The notes: generated by a model from the sequence alone, not told the origin. A DNA stretch of 64,000 nucleotides from DASUTB01 sp036374835 (GCA_036374835.1 DASUTB010000001.1:124001-188000); one strand, 5' to 3'; counted from the stretch's first letter, positions 26,306 through 35,358 are shown. Numbers and translations: made by a program.

Positions 26306-27067
26306 TCAGAGGCCGAGGACGCTGTGCCGGACGGCATCGTCGTGCCGCAGGGAGTCCGAGTCTCCGGACGTGACGACGCGGCCCTCGCCCAGCAGGTAGC
26401 CACGGTTTGCGATCTGCAGCGCCCGCTCCACCTCCTGTTCGACGAGCAGCACGCCGACGCCGTCTCGACTGATCGTCTCGATGGCGGCGAACACCTCGTC
26501 CACAACCACCGGAGCCAGCCCGAGGGACGGCTCGTCCAGCAGAAGGAGCCGTGGCTTGGCCATGAGCGCCCGGCCGATCGCCAGCATCTGCTGCTCCCCA
26601 CCGGAAAGATGCATCGCCTGCTGCCCGGAACGTTCGCCAAGCCGCGGAAAGAGTTCGAGGACGCGACCGAGCGTCTCCTCGTAGCTCTTGCGGGCATCTC
26701 GCCGGTGCGCGCCGAGCAGCAGGTTCTCCCGCACGGTCATGTGCGCGAAGATGCGCCGCCCCTCCGGAACGATGGCGACGGCGCACCGGCACACGTGGTG
26801 CGCGGGCAACGCGCCGAGGTCGACGCCGTCCAGCGTGATCTGACCGTTGATCGGCCGCAACAATCCCGCGATCGCCGTGACGAGCGTCGACTTGCCGGCG
26901 CCGTTCGGGCCGATCACACTAACGATCTCGCCGTCGGAGACGTTGAGCGAGACGTCCCACAGCGCCTGAGCATGGCCGTGAAACGCATCGAGCCTAGTGA
27001 CCTCGAGCATGAGCACCATCCGTACGTTGAAGTCCGGTGCGACCGTTGGCGAAATACCGAGCCTCAC
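26306..27067 (-). CDS. Branched-chain amino acid/amide ABC transporter ATPase (LivF type)
   Basis: One of two ATPases of a Liv-type importer. Walker A GPNGAGKST, Q-loop region, signature LSGGEQQMLAIGRAL and Walker B LLLLDEPSLGLAP are all intact; the IVPEGRRIFAHMTVRENLLLG segment is LivF-specific. GTG 27067 overlaps the stop of the upstream fusion gene (GTGA); an internal ATG at 27012 (MLEVTRLDAFHG) would give the usual LivF N-terminus and may be the true start. The substrates of this family include branched-chain amino acids, urea, amides and aromatic acids, so the name does not fix the substrate. Confidence 0.88.
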   Translation of the reverse strand: MRLGISPTVAPDFNVRMVLMLEVTRLDAFHGHAQALWDVSLNVSDGEIVSVIGPNGAGKSTLVTAIAGLLRPINGQITLDGVDLGALPAHHVCRCAVAIVPEGRRIFAHMTVRENLLLGAHRRDARKSYEETLGRVLELFPRLGERSGQQAMHLSGGEQQMLAIGRALMAKPRLLLLDEPSLGLAPVVVDEVFAAIETISRDGVGVLLVEQEVERALQIANRGYLLGEGRVVTSGDSDSLRHDDAVRHSVLGL

Positions 27068-29085
27068 GCATGTTCATCCTCCTTGGGCTCGCTCATGGTG
27101 ACGGTCGCCGGTTCCGCGCCTGCCGCGCTCGCAGCGCTGCTGCCAAGGTAGACCCGTGCAACCTCCGGATCCCGCATCACGGTCTGCGGATCGCCGTCGG
27201 CCAGAAGCCGGCCCCGGTTGAGCACGACGACTCGTTCGGCGAGCTGATTCACGACACGGAGCAGGTGCTCGACGATCACGATCGTCACCCCCGACGCGTG
27301 GATGCGCCGTACCACGCCGACCGCGTGGTCGATCTCGGCCGGGTTGAGCCCGGCCAGCGACTCGTCGAGCAGTAGTACTCGCGGATCGGTCGCGAGGGCG
27401 CGCGCGAGCTCGAGCAGCTGCCGTTGGTGGAGATTGATGTCGTCCGGCCGGGCGTCGGCGTATTTCCCGAGGCCGACGAACTCGAGATGGTCGTCAGCGC
27501 GCCGCCGTGCGGTGGCGAGGCGGTGCCGATCGCGGCCGAACATCTCGGCGACCGCGACGTTGTCCCGCAAGGTCATCGACTCGAACGGCCGCGGGATCTG
27601 ATAGGTCCGGGCCACGCCGGCATGGCTGATCCGGTGTGCGGCCAGCCGGGTCGTCTCCTGCCCGGCGATGCGGATGCTGCCGCTGGTCGGGCCGAACGCG
27701 CCCGCGAGCAGGTTGACCAGGGTCGTCTTGCCGGAACCGTTGGGACCGATCAGGCCGACGAGCTCGCCCTCGCCGATCTCGAGATCGACGCCGTCGAGTG
27801 CACGAACACCGCCGAAATGCCGGACCAGGTTCCGGCACGTGACCACGGGCGGCCCGGTGTGGCCACGTGAAGGGGGCGGCGTCCCTTCGGCCGTGGCGGC
27901 GGGCGCCTGGCCAGCGGTGGCATCGGCCGGCTCGGCGGGCTCGCCGGTGGCCTCGCTCGGCGCGGGCACAGTTGCCGCCGTTCGGCGGGACGTCATCGTG
28001 GCGGGAAGCCATGGCCGTGGCCAGAACGCGACGACCGCGACGAGCAACATCGCCAGGGCGAGCGCATCGAGCAGCCGGGAACCGGTCGCCATCAACGTGC
28101 CGGTCGCGAAGACGCCCGCTACAAACGTCTGCCAGGGCCGCGCCACGAGCCGCGCCCACAGTCCGGTCGGTGCGAAGATGACCATGAGCGCGAGCAGCCC
28201 GCCGAAGATGATCAGACGCCAGCTTTCGAACAAGCCGCCGGCCAGGCGGTCCTCCAACAGCACGATGACGGTGGCGCCGATGACCGGGCCCATCCAGTGC
28301 GTCCGCCCGCCGAGCACGCTCATCACGATCACGAACAGCGGGATCGTGAGGCCGAAGATGACCTCCACCTGGACGAAGCCGAACTGCAACGCCCATGCAC
28401 TGCCGGCGACGCCGCCGATGGCACCGGTGATGGCTATCGCGAGCATTTTTGCCCGGAACGTCGGCACGCCGAGCGCCTCGGCCACATCCTCGTTGTCGCG
28501 GACCGCGGCGAGCGCCCAGCCGAGCCGGGAATGCTGGATCGTGTACGCGGCGGCCACCGCGAGCACCGCGATCACGAGCGTCACGAGGTACAAGAACTCC
28601 TGGAACCGCAGCTCGCCCGGGATGTCCGGGACCGGAACCTGCACGCCTTGCCCGCCGTCGATATCCCGGCTCAGCCGGGCTACGGCGGACAGGATGAACG
28701 GGACCGCGAGCGTGAGCAGCGCGAATGTGGCGCCCCGGAACGACCGCAACCGAAATGCCAGCGCTCCGACGCCGAGGGCGACAAGTGTTGAGAGCACCGC
28801 TGCGGCCGGCAGGGTGAGGAAGAAATTCCAGCCGTGCTTGCCGGTCAGCACGGCCGTCGTATACACGCCGACCCCGACGAACGCACCCTGCCCGAAGCTG
28901 AAGTATCCGCTGTATCCGGACAGGATGTTCCAGCTGGTGGCTTGCGCGATCCAGAAGAACAAGGTGGCCAGCAGGGTGATGTAGAAGAGCGTGACGCCGA
29001 TCGAGTCGCCGGCGAGCGCCAGTGCCACAAGGCCGGCCAGCACCACCGGAAATCCGATCAGCCCGCGCAGGAGGGCGCCGCTCAT
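27064..29085 (-). CDS. Fused ABC permease-ATPase (LivM-LivG)
   Basis: 673 residues joining two proteins that are usually separate. Residues 1-340 are a LivM-like permease with about nine helices and the motif SGYSGYFSFGQGAFVGVGVY; an Ala/Pro-rich linker spans about 370-410; residues about 415-660 form a LivG-like ATPase with Walker A GPNGSGKTT and Walker B VLLLDESLAGLNPAE. The ABC signature reads NLHQRQLLELARAL instead of LSxGQQ, so it is degenerate, while LivF keeps a perfect one: ATP hydrolysis may be asymmetric. ATG 29085 overlaps the livH stop by four bases. Fusions of this kind are known in some actinobacteria and proteobacteria. Confidence 0.88.
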   Translation of the reverse strand: MSGALLRGLIGFPVVLAGLVALALAGDSIGVTLFYITLLATLFFWIAQATSWNILSGYSGYFSFGQGAFVGVGVYTTAVLTGKHGWNFFLTLPAAAVLSTLVALGVGALAFRLRSFRGATFALLTLAVPFILSAVARLSRDIDGGQGVQVPVPDIPGELRFQEFLYLVTLVIAVLAVAAAYTIQHSRLGWALAAVRDNEDVAEALGVPTFRAKMLAIAITGAIGGVAGSAWALQFGFVQVEVIFGLTIPLFVIVMSVLGGRTHWMGPVIGATVIVLLEDRLAGGLFESWRLIIFGGLLALMVIFAPTGLWARLVARPWQTFVAGVFATGTLMATGSRLLDALALAMLLVAVVAFWPRPWLPATMTSRRTAATVPAPSEATGEPAEPADATAGQAPAATAEGTPPPSRGHTGPPVVTCRNLVRHFGGVRALDGVDLEIGEGELVGLIGPNGSGKTTLVNLLAGAFGPTSGSIRIAGQETTRLAAHRISHAGVARTYQIPRPFESMTLRDNVAVAEMFGRDRHRLATARRRADDHLEFVGLGKYADARPDDINLHQRQLLELARALATDPRVLLLDESLAGLNPAEIDHAVGVVRRIHASGVTIVIVEHLLRVVNQLAERVVVLNRGRLLADGDPQTVMRDPEVARVYLGSSAASAAGAEPATVTMSEPKEDEHA

Positions 29086-30038
29086 CGCCGGTCACCTCCG
29101 TTCGACTCGTCGTGGCCGGGGACTGCGGCGGCCGGCTCCCTCGTCGATTTGTCGCTGTCGGCGGTGCGGACCCGCGCCCTCGGCATGGTGAACAGACCCT
29201 CCGGGCGTAGCAGGAGCGCCAACACGATCGCCGCGAAGACCACGAGTAGCGACGCGGTCGGCTCCCAGATCACGCCCGCGGCGCTGGCGAGAACTCCGAC
29301 CAGGACCCCCGCGGCCAGCGTGCCGAGCACCTGACCTATTCCGCCGAGGATGACCACCGCGAAGACGATGCCGATCCACTCGAACGGTGCGTCCGGTACC
29401 AGGGTGAAGTTCAGCGACCACAACATGCCCGCGATCGCAGCCGTGGCACCGGCAGCACCGGCGAGTAGCAGGCTGAGCCGGTGGTGGTCGATGCCGTAGG
29501 CCGCGGCCATCTCCCGGTCTTCGGCGAATGCGCGCAGGGCCCGTCCCGTGAACGTCGTGCGCAGCGCGATCCACGCGAGCCCGATCACGACGAAACCGAA
29601 CCCGAAAGCGATCAGCCGCGACATCGGGAACGCAATCGATCCGACGAAAAGGGACTCCGTGCCGTACGGGTTCGCTTCGGGGCCCAACTGGCGGAAGTCG
29701 GCGGTCCAGACGTTGTGCACCACCTGGATGATGATGATCATGACGCCGAAGCTCACCAGCAACGACGTGAACTCCGAGAGGCCGGCCCGGTCGTAAACCC
29801 AGTGCAACGCCGCGCCGAGTAGGAACAGTAGTGGAGCAGTGATCAGCACCGTCGCGATCGGGTCGATGCCCCACGAGGTCGCCATCGCGTACGTGAGATA
29901 CGCACCTAGCAGGATCAGGCCGAAATGGGCGAGGTTGATGACGCGCAGCATGCCCCAGGAGACGGACAGGCCCACCGCCATCATCGCGTACATGCCACCG
30001 AGCAGCGCCCCGGAGATCACGGCTTGTGCAATGCTCAT
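29082..30038 (-). CDS. Branched-chain amino acid/amide ABC transporter permease (LivH type)
   Basis: 318 residues, about eight membrane helices. The typical LivH N-terminus AVISGALLGGMYAMMAVGLSVSWGMLRVINLAHFGLILLGAYLTY and the cytoplasmic EAA-like loop TGRALRAFAEDREMAAAYGID are present. The last 35 residues are hydrophilic. Together with the LivM half of the fusion it forms the membrane channel. It follows the binding-protein gene with a 130-bp gap that contains repeat copy E, so the repeat interrupts the transporter operon. Confidence 0.9.
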   Translation of the reverse strand: MSIAQAVISGALLGGMYAMMAVGLSVSWGMLRVINLAHFGLILLGAYLTYAMATSWGIDPIATVLITAPLLFLLGAALHWVYDRAGLSEFTSLLVSFGVMIIIIQVVHNVWTADFRQLGPEANPYGTESLFVGSIAFPMSRLIAFGFGFVVIGLAWIALRTTFTGRALRAFAEDREMAAAYGIDHHRLSLLLAGAAGATAAIAGMLWSLNFTLVPDAPFEWIGIVFAVVILGGIGQVLGTLAAGVLVGVLASAAGVIWEPTASLLVVFAAIVLALLLRPEGLFTMPRARVRTADSDKSTREPAAAVPGHDESNGGDRR

Positions 30039-30064
30039 CGCTGCAGCTCACCCCACGTTCGGCC

Positions 30065-30152
30065 GAATGACCACGTTAAGCACGTTTCTCCCTGCCATAC
30101 GAGCCCTACAGTCGGCATAAGGCTGGGAATTGCGTGCTTAACGTGGTCATTC
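30065..30152. repeat. Family 1 repeat, copy E, with perfect 20-bp terminal arms
   Basis: 88 bp bounded by GAATGACCACGTTAAGCACG (30065-30084) and its exact reverse complement (30133-30152). The centre contains GGCTGGGAATTG-like sequence as in other copies. It starts 16 nt after the binding-protein stop codon and separates that gene from livH. A stem this strong would be expected to reduce read-through or to stabilise the upstream message, giving more binding protein than permease. Confidence 0.9.
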
Positions 30153-30168
30153 TTGTTCGGTCGATCTG

Positions 30169-31497
30169 TCACTGGACGGCGTCGGCCGCGGCCCGGTCCT
30201 CGGGCCAGATCATGACCCAGTCGCCATCCTGAACCTGCTTGACGCCCGTGTTGCTCGCCCAGAAGTTACTGACCTCGGGATCGAACTCCAGCTGGCCGTT
30301 CAGCGTCGTCTCGACGCCGTTCTCGTGCAGGTAGTCACAGATGGCCTGCTGGTCGAGCGTGCCGGCGCCTTCCACCGCACCGGCGAGGATCTCCCACGCG
30401 TTCCACGATGCGGCCGCCTGCGACTCGAACACGGTGTACGGCAGGTCGGCGTCCGCTGCGCGCGAGCTGAACTCCTCGGTGATCGCACGGAGATCTTCGC
30501 CGTACTGCTCCAGGATCGGCTCGTTCGGCTCGAACAGCGACACCGAGAGGGTGCCCTCGCCGAGGTCGCCGAGCCCCAGGATCGGGCCCGGCGCCGGGAA
30601 CAGCGTGAAGAACATCGGCGGCTCGTAGTCGAGCTGGGCCATGGCCTCCATCATGCCGACGGGGTCGACGCCGAGACCATTGTTGATCACGATGTCCGCG
30701 TCGGCGTCCCGCAGCTGAGTGGCGACCGCGCTCCATTCCTGGTTGCCCGGTGGGTACCGGACGTCCGCGACGACGTCGAGCCCGAACTCCTCGGCCAGGC
30801 CGAGCATGCCCTGCCCGACACCCTGCTCGGTGAATCCTTCGGTCATCGGCAGGGTAGAGCCGCTCTCGTTGGTGACCAGCGCGATCGTCTCCGGCGGCTC
30901 CGGGAGCGTGGACAGCAGGTCGAACAGCAGCTCGGACGTGTAATCGTCCGGAACCGGGTCCATCGACCAGCCGGGGAACTGGCACTCGTACGTGAGCAGT
31001 GGCGCGTGGATCGCCGTGTGGTGCGGGATCGTGTAACCGGCCCGTTCGGCGACCGCCACCGCCGGGATGATGTTCGGCGTGGCATACGGTCCGATGACCA
31101 GGTCGACCTGCTCCTGGTTGATCAGACGCTCGTAAAGCGTGGTGACCTGGGCGGTGTCGGACTCGTCGTCCAGCAGCATCCACTCCACCGGACGGCCGAG
31201 CAGGCCGCCGTTCTCGTTGAGCTGGTCGACGAACTGCTCACCGGCGATCTGATGGATCACACCGGTCGCACCGAGGAAACCGGTCAGCGGCAGGGTGGAT
31301 CCGACGACGATCGGCTCGCCGTCCATCGACTCCTCTTCCGACTCGTCCGGTTCCTCTTCCGCGTCGGTGTCCTCGGTCTCCTCTTCGCCGCCCTCGGCGG
31401 TGCCGTCATCGCCGTCGTCGCCGCACGCGGCGAGCAGCAAAGTGGTGGCGGCGAGGGACGTTACCGCCGCTCGGAACACTCGTGTCTTCGGCCTCAT
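30169..31497 (-). CDS. ABC transporter substrate-binding lipoprotein (LivK/amide type)
   Basis: 442-residue exported lipoprotein. Signal peptide with lipobox LLLAACG (cysteine about residue 25), then an acidic Glu/Asp-rich linker of about 35 residues, then a periplasmic-binding-protein type 1 fold starting PIVVGSTLPLTGFLGATG and containing GGLLGRPVEWMLLDDESD and LVIGPYATPNIIPAV. Member of the Liv/amide family; ligand unknown. ATG 31497 follows AGAGGTGAG. It lies 26 bases downstream of an exported amidohydrolase gene, so it probably captures the product of that hydrolase at the cell surface. Confidence 0.9.
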   Translation of the reverse strand: MRPKTRVFRAAVTSLAATTLLLAACGDDGDDGTAEGGEEETEDTDAEEEPDESEEESMDGEPIVVGSTLPLTGFLGATGVIHQIAGEQFVDQLNENGGLLGRPVEWMLLDDESDTAQVTTLYERLINQEQVDLVIGPYATPNIIPAVAVAERAGYTIPHHTAIHAPLLTYECQFPGWSMDPVPDDYTSELLFDLLSTLPEPPETIALVTNESGSTLPMTEGFTEQGVGQGMLGLAEEFGLDVVADVRYPPGNQEWSAVATQLRDADADIVINNGLGVDPVGMMEAMAQLDYEPPMFFTLFPAPGPILGLGDLGEGTLSVSLFEPNEPILEQYGEDLRAITEEFSSRAADADLPYTVFESQAAASWNAWEILAGAVEGAGTLDQQAICDYLHENGVETTLNGQLEFDPEVSNFWASNTGVKQVQDGDWVMIWPEDRAAADAVQ

Positions 31498-31523
31498 GTC
31501 TCACCTCTTCATCGATGGTGTTG

Positions 31524-33284
31524 TTAGGTGACTTCTCCGGTGTCGTGCACGATCTGTCCGTCCACGACCGTGAGAACGGGCTTGATGCGGCGCAGCTCGT
31601 CGTCGCTGACCTGGAAATAGTCCCGGTCCAGCACGAGCAGGTCCGCGAGCTTACCCTTCTCGATCGAACCCAGGTCGTCCTCCCGGTTCAGGAACCAGGC
31701 GGCCGCTTGGGTGTAGGCGTGTAGCGCCTCCTGCCGGGTGATCTGCTCGCCCTCGTTAATCTGTTCGCCGGCGAGATTCAGCCCTGTTGTGGCGTAGTGG
31801 ATGGCGAACCACGGGTTGTGCGGTGCGATATGTACGCCGTCCTCGTGCAGGCTGGCCGGGACGCCGCTGTCCACGATCGTGCGGAACGGCGCGCCGGCGG
31901 ACGGCCCGCTGCCGCCGAGCCAGCGGAATCCCGACATCGAGACGCCACAGTTCAGCGCCTTGAGCCGGTCGAGTAGCTCCGGTGTGGCGCCCTCGGCGTG
32001 CTGGACGCCCCAGCGCAGGTGTTTGATGCCGTACTCGGCGTCGAGCGCTTCGTAGGCTTGCACCACCCGGGTCAGCGCGTCGGTGTTGCGCGGGCTGTTC
32101 TCGTTGCGCCATTGCGCTTCGGCCACGAGCCGCTGCGCCTCGAACCACACCTCTTGATCGGCGCTCAGTGGCGCCGGCCACTCACCGATCGCGCCGGTTC
32201 GCAGCATGTCGTCACCGAAGAACTGGAACTGGTTCTTCAGCCGCTCGCGCAACTCGGGCAGCTGGTTCTCCAGGCCACCCAGCTCAGGGATACGGCCCTG
32301 GTTGTGCAGGAAGTTGATCTGCAGCCGGACGAAATCCTCGCCGTTGCGGTGCACGTCGAGCCATGCGTCGTACATGCGGAAGTGGTTGAGGTTGGCAAGA
32401 AAGTGCGTCGGCAGGGGATCGGAGTCGACGGCCACGAGCGTCTGATCGAGCAACGTCGTCACCCCGACCTGGGCGGTGAAAGCCATCGCATCGAACGTGC
32501 TGCGTTTCTTGTCGTCGAATGTCTGGCGCACGCGGAGGTGGTACAGCGCGGCCCGCGCATTGGGATTGGCGAAGTCGGTCGCGATCGAACCATCGTCACC
32601 GACCTGTACCGGGCCGGCCAGCGGCGAGGTGACGTTCTCGAAGAACTCCTTGCCGAGGCTGTTGACCGCGGCCGGTCCGGCGAACTGCTGGAAGAGGAAT
32701 ACCGGCCGGTCCGCAACGGCCTCGTCCAGCTCGTCCAGGGTGGGCAGCCGTCCCTCCGCCCATTGGCGCGGGTGCCAACCGCCCATTGCGGTGATGAACT
32801 CGCCCTCGGGAATGTCGCTGGCGGCGCGCCGGTCGGCCAGCATCTGCAGCACTTCGTCGATCGACTCGGCGAGCTCGAGCTGCGCCACGTGCCAGCCGGG
32901 CCGGTTGGCGAGGCTGACGAAGTGCGTGTGGCTCTCGATCAGCCCGGGGACGACCGTCCGGCCGCGCAGGTCGATGACTTTCACGTCGCTGCCGCGGTCT
33001 ACCCGCCAGCCGACGTCGGTGAACTCGCCGTCCTCGATCAGCACCTCGCGGGCGATCCGGTTGCCCTGATCCATCGTGTGGATCTTGCCGTTGACAAGTG
33101 CCAGCTTCTCGTCGTGACGGCGGCCGCGGCCGCGCCTGCGCCCCTTGCCGCCGCCGCGACCGCCGCCGGTGTTATCCCAGGCCGCCGCGGTCCCGGCGGT
33201 CAGGCCGCCGAACGCGATGGCGCCGCCGGCGGCGGCACCCGACCTGAGCAGGTCTCGTCTGCTGAGTCCTCTGGTGTTCGTCAT
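31524..33284 (-). CDS. Exported amidohydrolase (YtcJ/amidohydrolase family 3), second of pair
   Basis: 586 residues. The N-terminus GLSRRDLLRSGAAAGGAIAFGGLTAGTAAA is a Tat signal, followed by a basic Gly/Arg/Lys linker. The metal-dependent domain shows KLALVNGKIHTMD, LRGRTVVPGLIESHTHF (His-X-His), GIKHLRWGVQHAEG (metal histidine) and LHEDGVHIAPHNPW (catalytic Asp). These family members hydrolyse amide or formamide bonds. Most known YtcJ-like enzymes are cytoplasmic; export of this one is unusual. ATG 33284 overlaps the stop of the paralogous gene upstream. The pair share the same architecture and likely arose by duplication. Confidence 0.85.
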   Translation of the reverse strand: MTNTRGLSRRDLLRSGAAAGGAIAFGGLTAGTAAAWDNTGGGRGGGKGRRRGRGRRHDEKLALVNGKIHTMDQGNRIAREVLIEDGEFTDVGWRVDRGSDVKVIDLRGRTVVPGLIESHTHFVSLANRPGWHVAQLELAESIDEVLQMLADRRAASDIPEGEFITAMGGWHPRQWAEGRLPTLDELDEAVADRPVFLFQQFAGPAAVNSLGKEFFENVTSPLAGPVQVGDDGSIATDFANPNARAALYHLRVRQTFDDKKRSTFDAMAFTAQVGVTTLLDQTLVAVDSDPLPTHFLANLNHFRMYDAWLDVHRNGEDFVRLQINFLHNQGRIPELGGLENQLPELRERLKNQFQFFGDDMLRTGAIGEWPAPLSADQEVWFEAQRLVAEAQWRNENSPRNTDALTRVVQAYEALDAEYGIKHLRWGVQHAEGATPELLDRLKALNCGVSMSGFRWLGGSGPSAGAPFRTIVDSGVPASLHEDGVHIAPHNPWFAIHYATTGLNLAGEQINEGEQITRQEALHAYTQAAAWFLNREDDLGSIEKGKLADLLVLDRDYFQVSDDELRRIKPVLTVVDGQIVHDTGEVT

Positions 33285-35023
33285 GTCTGTGCCCCCTCAG
33301 TGCCCGCGTGCCGGCCGCCGTCGGGATCGTCGTGCACGATGTGCCCGCCGATGATCGTCAGCTGCGAACGGATGGTGCGGATGTCCTCGTCCGGGACGGT
33401 GAAGTAGTTCTTGTTGAGCACGGCCAGATCGGCGTGGTTGCCGACCTCGATCGAACCGATGTCGTCTTCATTGATGAACCATCTGTTGGCAGCCGTGGCC
33501 AGCCACAACGCCTCCTGCCGGGTCAGTGTCTGATCGCCGAGGATGTGGTCGCCTTGCAGATTGCGCCCAGTTGTCATGGTGTACAGGTTGAGCCACGGGT
33601 TGATCAGTGAGATGTCACCGCCGTCGGAGTGCCAGCCGACCTCGATCGGATGATCGAAAAGATCCCGGTACGGCGGGCCGACGTCCGTCCCGGTCCGCAG
33701 CGGTCCCCAGCCCACCAGTACACCGCCGCCCATGGCGTGGAACCGGTCGGCCAGGTCAGGTGGGAAGGCCGGCACGTGCGAGAGGATCCAGCGCAGCTCG
33801 CTGATGTCGGTTTCGGCGTGCACGACCTCACGGTTCGCGATGTGCGCCTCGGCCATACCGAGGTTCAGCGCATGGTCCTCGGCGCGCCACCGGGCCTCGG
33901 CGATCGCCCGCAGCCCGGGGACGCCGGCGCCGGTGTGCTCGCCGATTCCGCCGGTGCGCAGCCAGTCGTTGCCGTAGTAGGGGAACGAGTTCTTCAGCCG
34001 CTGGCGGAGTGTCGGGATGTCGTCCGGCGGCGGTGCGCCAGGATTGAAGATGATCCCGAAGCCGCCGTCGTAGTGGCCGAAGTCGAACCGCATCCGCGCC
34101 GGAAGCTGTCCGTTGCGGTCGAGTTCGATGAACGGCTCGTGCATCGTGAAGATGTTCTCCGTCGCGATGCCGCCGGCGGGCTCCTCGTCATGGAATGCGC
34201 TGGAGTCCTTGTGCATGGTGATGCCGAGGCTGGCGTAGTACCGCAGCGCGCCGTGGGCGCTGCGTCGCCTGGTCTCGGGGCTCAGCAGCGTGGCGCGCAG
34301 GAATTGGACCGTCGTTGCCGCGTCGCCCGAACCGAACCCTCCGCCGCCCGGTATCGAGCCGTCGTCCTGGACCTCTACACCGAGCGGCTCAAGAATCGCC
34401 CGGCCCATGCTGTTCGTCCGCGATCCGCCGCTGTCCGCGGCGTGGACGTAAACCGGGTGGTCCGGAACCGTGTCATCGAGTTCTTGCAGCGTCGGCAGCC
34501 GATTCTCCTCGAACTGGCGCGCCGCGATCGGGCCGATCGTAGTGATCCACTCGCCCGCCGGTACGTTCTTGGCGAAGTTCTTGTAGACCTCGAGGGCCTC
34601 CGGAACCGTGAAGACGTGTTCCACGAGTACGTGATGGCCCGGCCGGTTACCGACCAGCACGATGTGGTTGTGCGCGTCGATGATGCCGGGGACGACGGTC
34701 CTGCCGCGCAAGTTGATCGTCTTGGCGTTGTCCCCGGCGCGGCGGTCACCGTTCCGGCCGACCTGGACGAATCGGCCGTCCTCGATGGTGACCGATGAAA
34801 CGACCGGGTTGTCCGGATCCATCGTGTGGATCTCGCCGTTGACGAGCCGGATTCGTTCCGGTTCGCCGTCCTGGTCCCGCCTGCCGTCGTGGCCGAGTGC
34901 GCTCGCCTGGGTGGCCGTGAGGCCGCCGACCGCTGTTGTTGCGCCCGTGGCCGCGCCCGCTTTCAGCACTGCCCTACGGGACATGCCCTTGCTCTGGTTT
35001 CGATCGCGGCTTTCGTCGCTCAT
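33281..35023 (-). CDS. Exported amidohydrolase (YtcJ/amidohydrolase family 3), first of pair
   Basis: 580 residues, first gene of the leftward operon. Tat signal KGMSRRAVLKAGAATGATTAVGG, then the catalytic domain: RIRLVNGEIHTMDPDN, LRGRTVVPGIIDAHNHI (His-X-His), LRWILSHVPAF (metal His) and WHSDGGDISLINPW (Asp). It differs from its downstream paralogue in several substrate-pocket regions, so the two may act on different bonds or in succession. ATG 35023 (MSDESRDRNQSKG) is chosen because GGAAGGCGGTGG precedes it; a longer frame from 35116 would cover promoter DNA. An operator-like sequence lies at 35099-35141. Confidence 0.85.
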   Translation of the reverse strand: MSDESRDRNQSKGMSRRAVLKAGAATGATTAVGGLTATQASALGHDGRRDQDGEPERIRLVNGEIHTMDPDNPVVSSVTIEDGRFVQVGRNGDRRAGDNAKTINLRGRTVVPGIIDAHNHIVLVGNRPGHHVLVEHVFTVPEALEVYKNFAKNVPAGEWITTIGPIAARQFEENRLPTLQELDDTVPDHPVYVHAADSGGSRTNSMGRAILEPLGVEVQDDGSIPGGGGFGSGDAATTVQFLRATLLSPETRRRSAHGALRYYASLGITMHKDSSAFHDEEPAGGIATENIFTMHEPFIELDRNGQLPARMRFDFGHYDGGFGIIFNPGAPPPDDIPTLRQRLKNSFPYYGNDWLRTGGIGEHTGAGVPGLRAIAEARWRAEDHALNLGMAEAHIANREVVHAETDISELRWILSHVPAFPPDLADRFHAMGGGVLVGWGPLRTGTDVGPPYRDLFDHPIEVGWHSDGGDISLINPWLNLYTMTTGRNLQGDHILGDQTLTRQEALWLATAANRWFINEDDIGSIEVGNHADLAVLNKNYFTVPDEDIRTIRSQLTIIGGHIVHDDPDGGRHAGTEGAQT

Positions 35024-35098
35024 CGATCGCCACCGCCTTCCCACGGGAGTCCGTATAGAGGAGTGGGCGCAGTTGTCTAGTTCCGGGAGTGTAGGCTC

Positions 35099-35141
35099 GC
35101 TTAACGGTGCGTGCAATAGTGCTGTTCGCTATTGTTAACGC
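35099..35141. promoter_or_regulatory. Operator-like sequence 1 (leftward arm)
   Basis: GCTTAACGGTGCGTGCAAT at the left and CTATTGTTAACGC at the right, with CAATAG (35114-35119) and CTATTG (35129-35134) as inverted arms. The elements GCTTAAC, TGCGTG, GCAAT and GTTAA recur at 36189-36219 before the rightward arm. It lies 76-118 bp upstream of the first amidohydrolase start. Confidence 0.5.
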
Positions 35142-35312
35142 ATTGGCCACCACATCCGCGTCAGTCGTTCGATCACGTCGGCGGAGGGTTGGCGCTCCGG
35201 CTGGGCCCCTCACGACACGTTCGGCTCCATGGCGAGGTCCCGCCACGTCATGAGACCACGCTGGCTAAAGCCGATGCGCGGTGACTACCCGCTTTGATGG
35301 GGCTGTAGAGGT

Positions 35313-35349
35313 GGTTTGGCTGGGGAATCCCAGCTTTACGTGATCATTC
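35313..35349 (-). repeat. Family 1 repeat, copy F (partial)
   Basis: Minus-strand reading begins GAATGATCACGTAAAGCTGG, ten bases after the regulator stop codon and in the same orientation. GCTGGG-attc-CCCAGC forms a 6-bp hairpin. The distal half of the element is not recognisable. Confidence 0.7.
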
Positions 35350-35358
35350 TGGGGGGCG

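Larger units (their letters stand above)
35024..35358. other. Gap of 335 bp: promoter, operator and repeat
   Basis: Between the leftward operon and the XRE-cupin regulator (also leftward). It holds the operator-like sequence at 35099-35141 and a partial family 1 repeat at 35313-35349. A short match to the end of family 2 (TTCGATCACGTCGGCGG near 35168) may be a decayed fragment. I see no gene. Confidence 0.5.
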
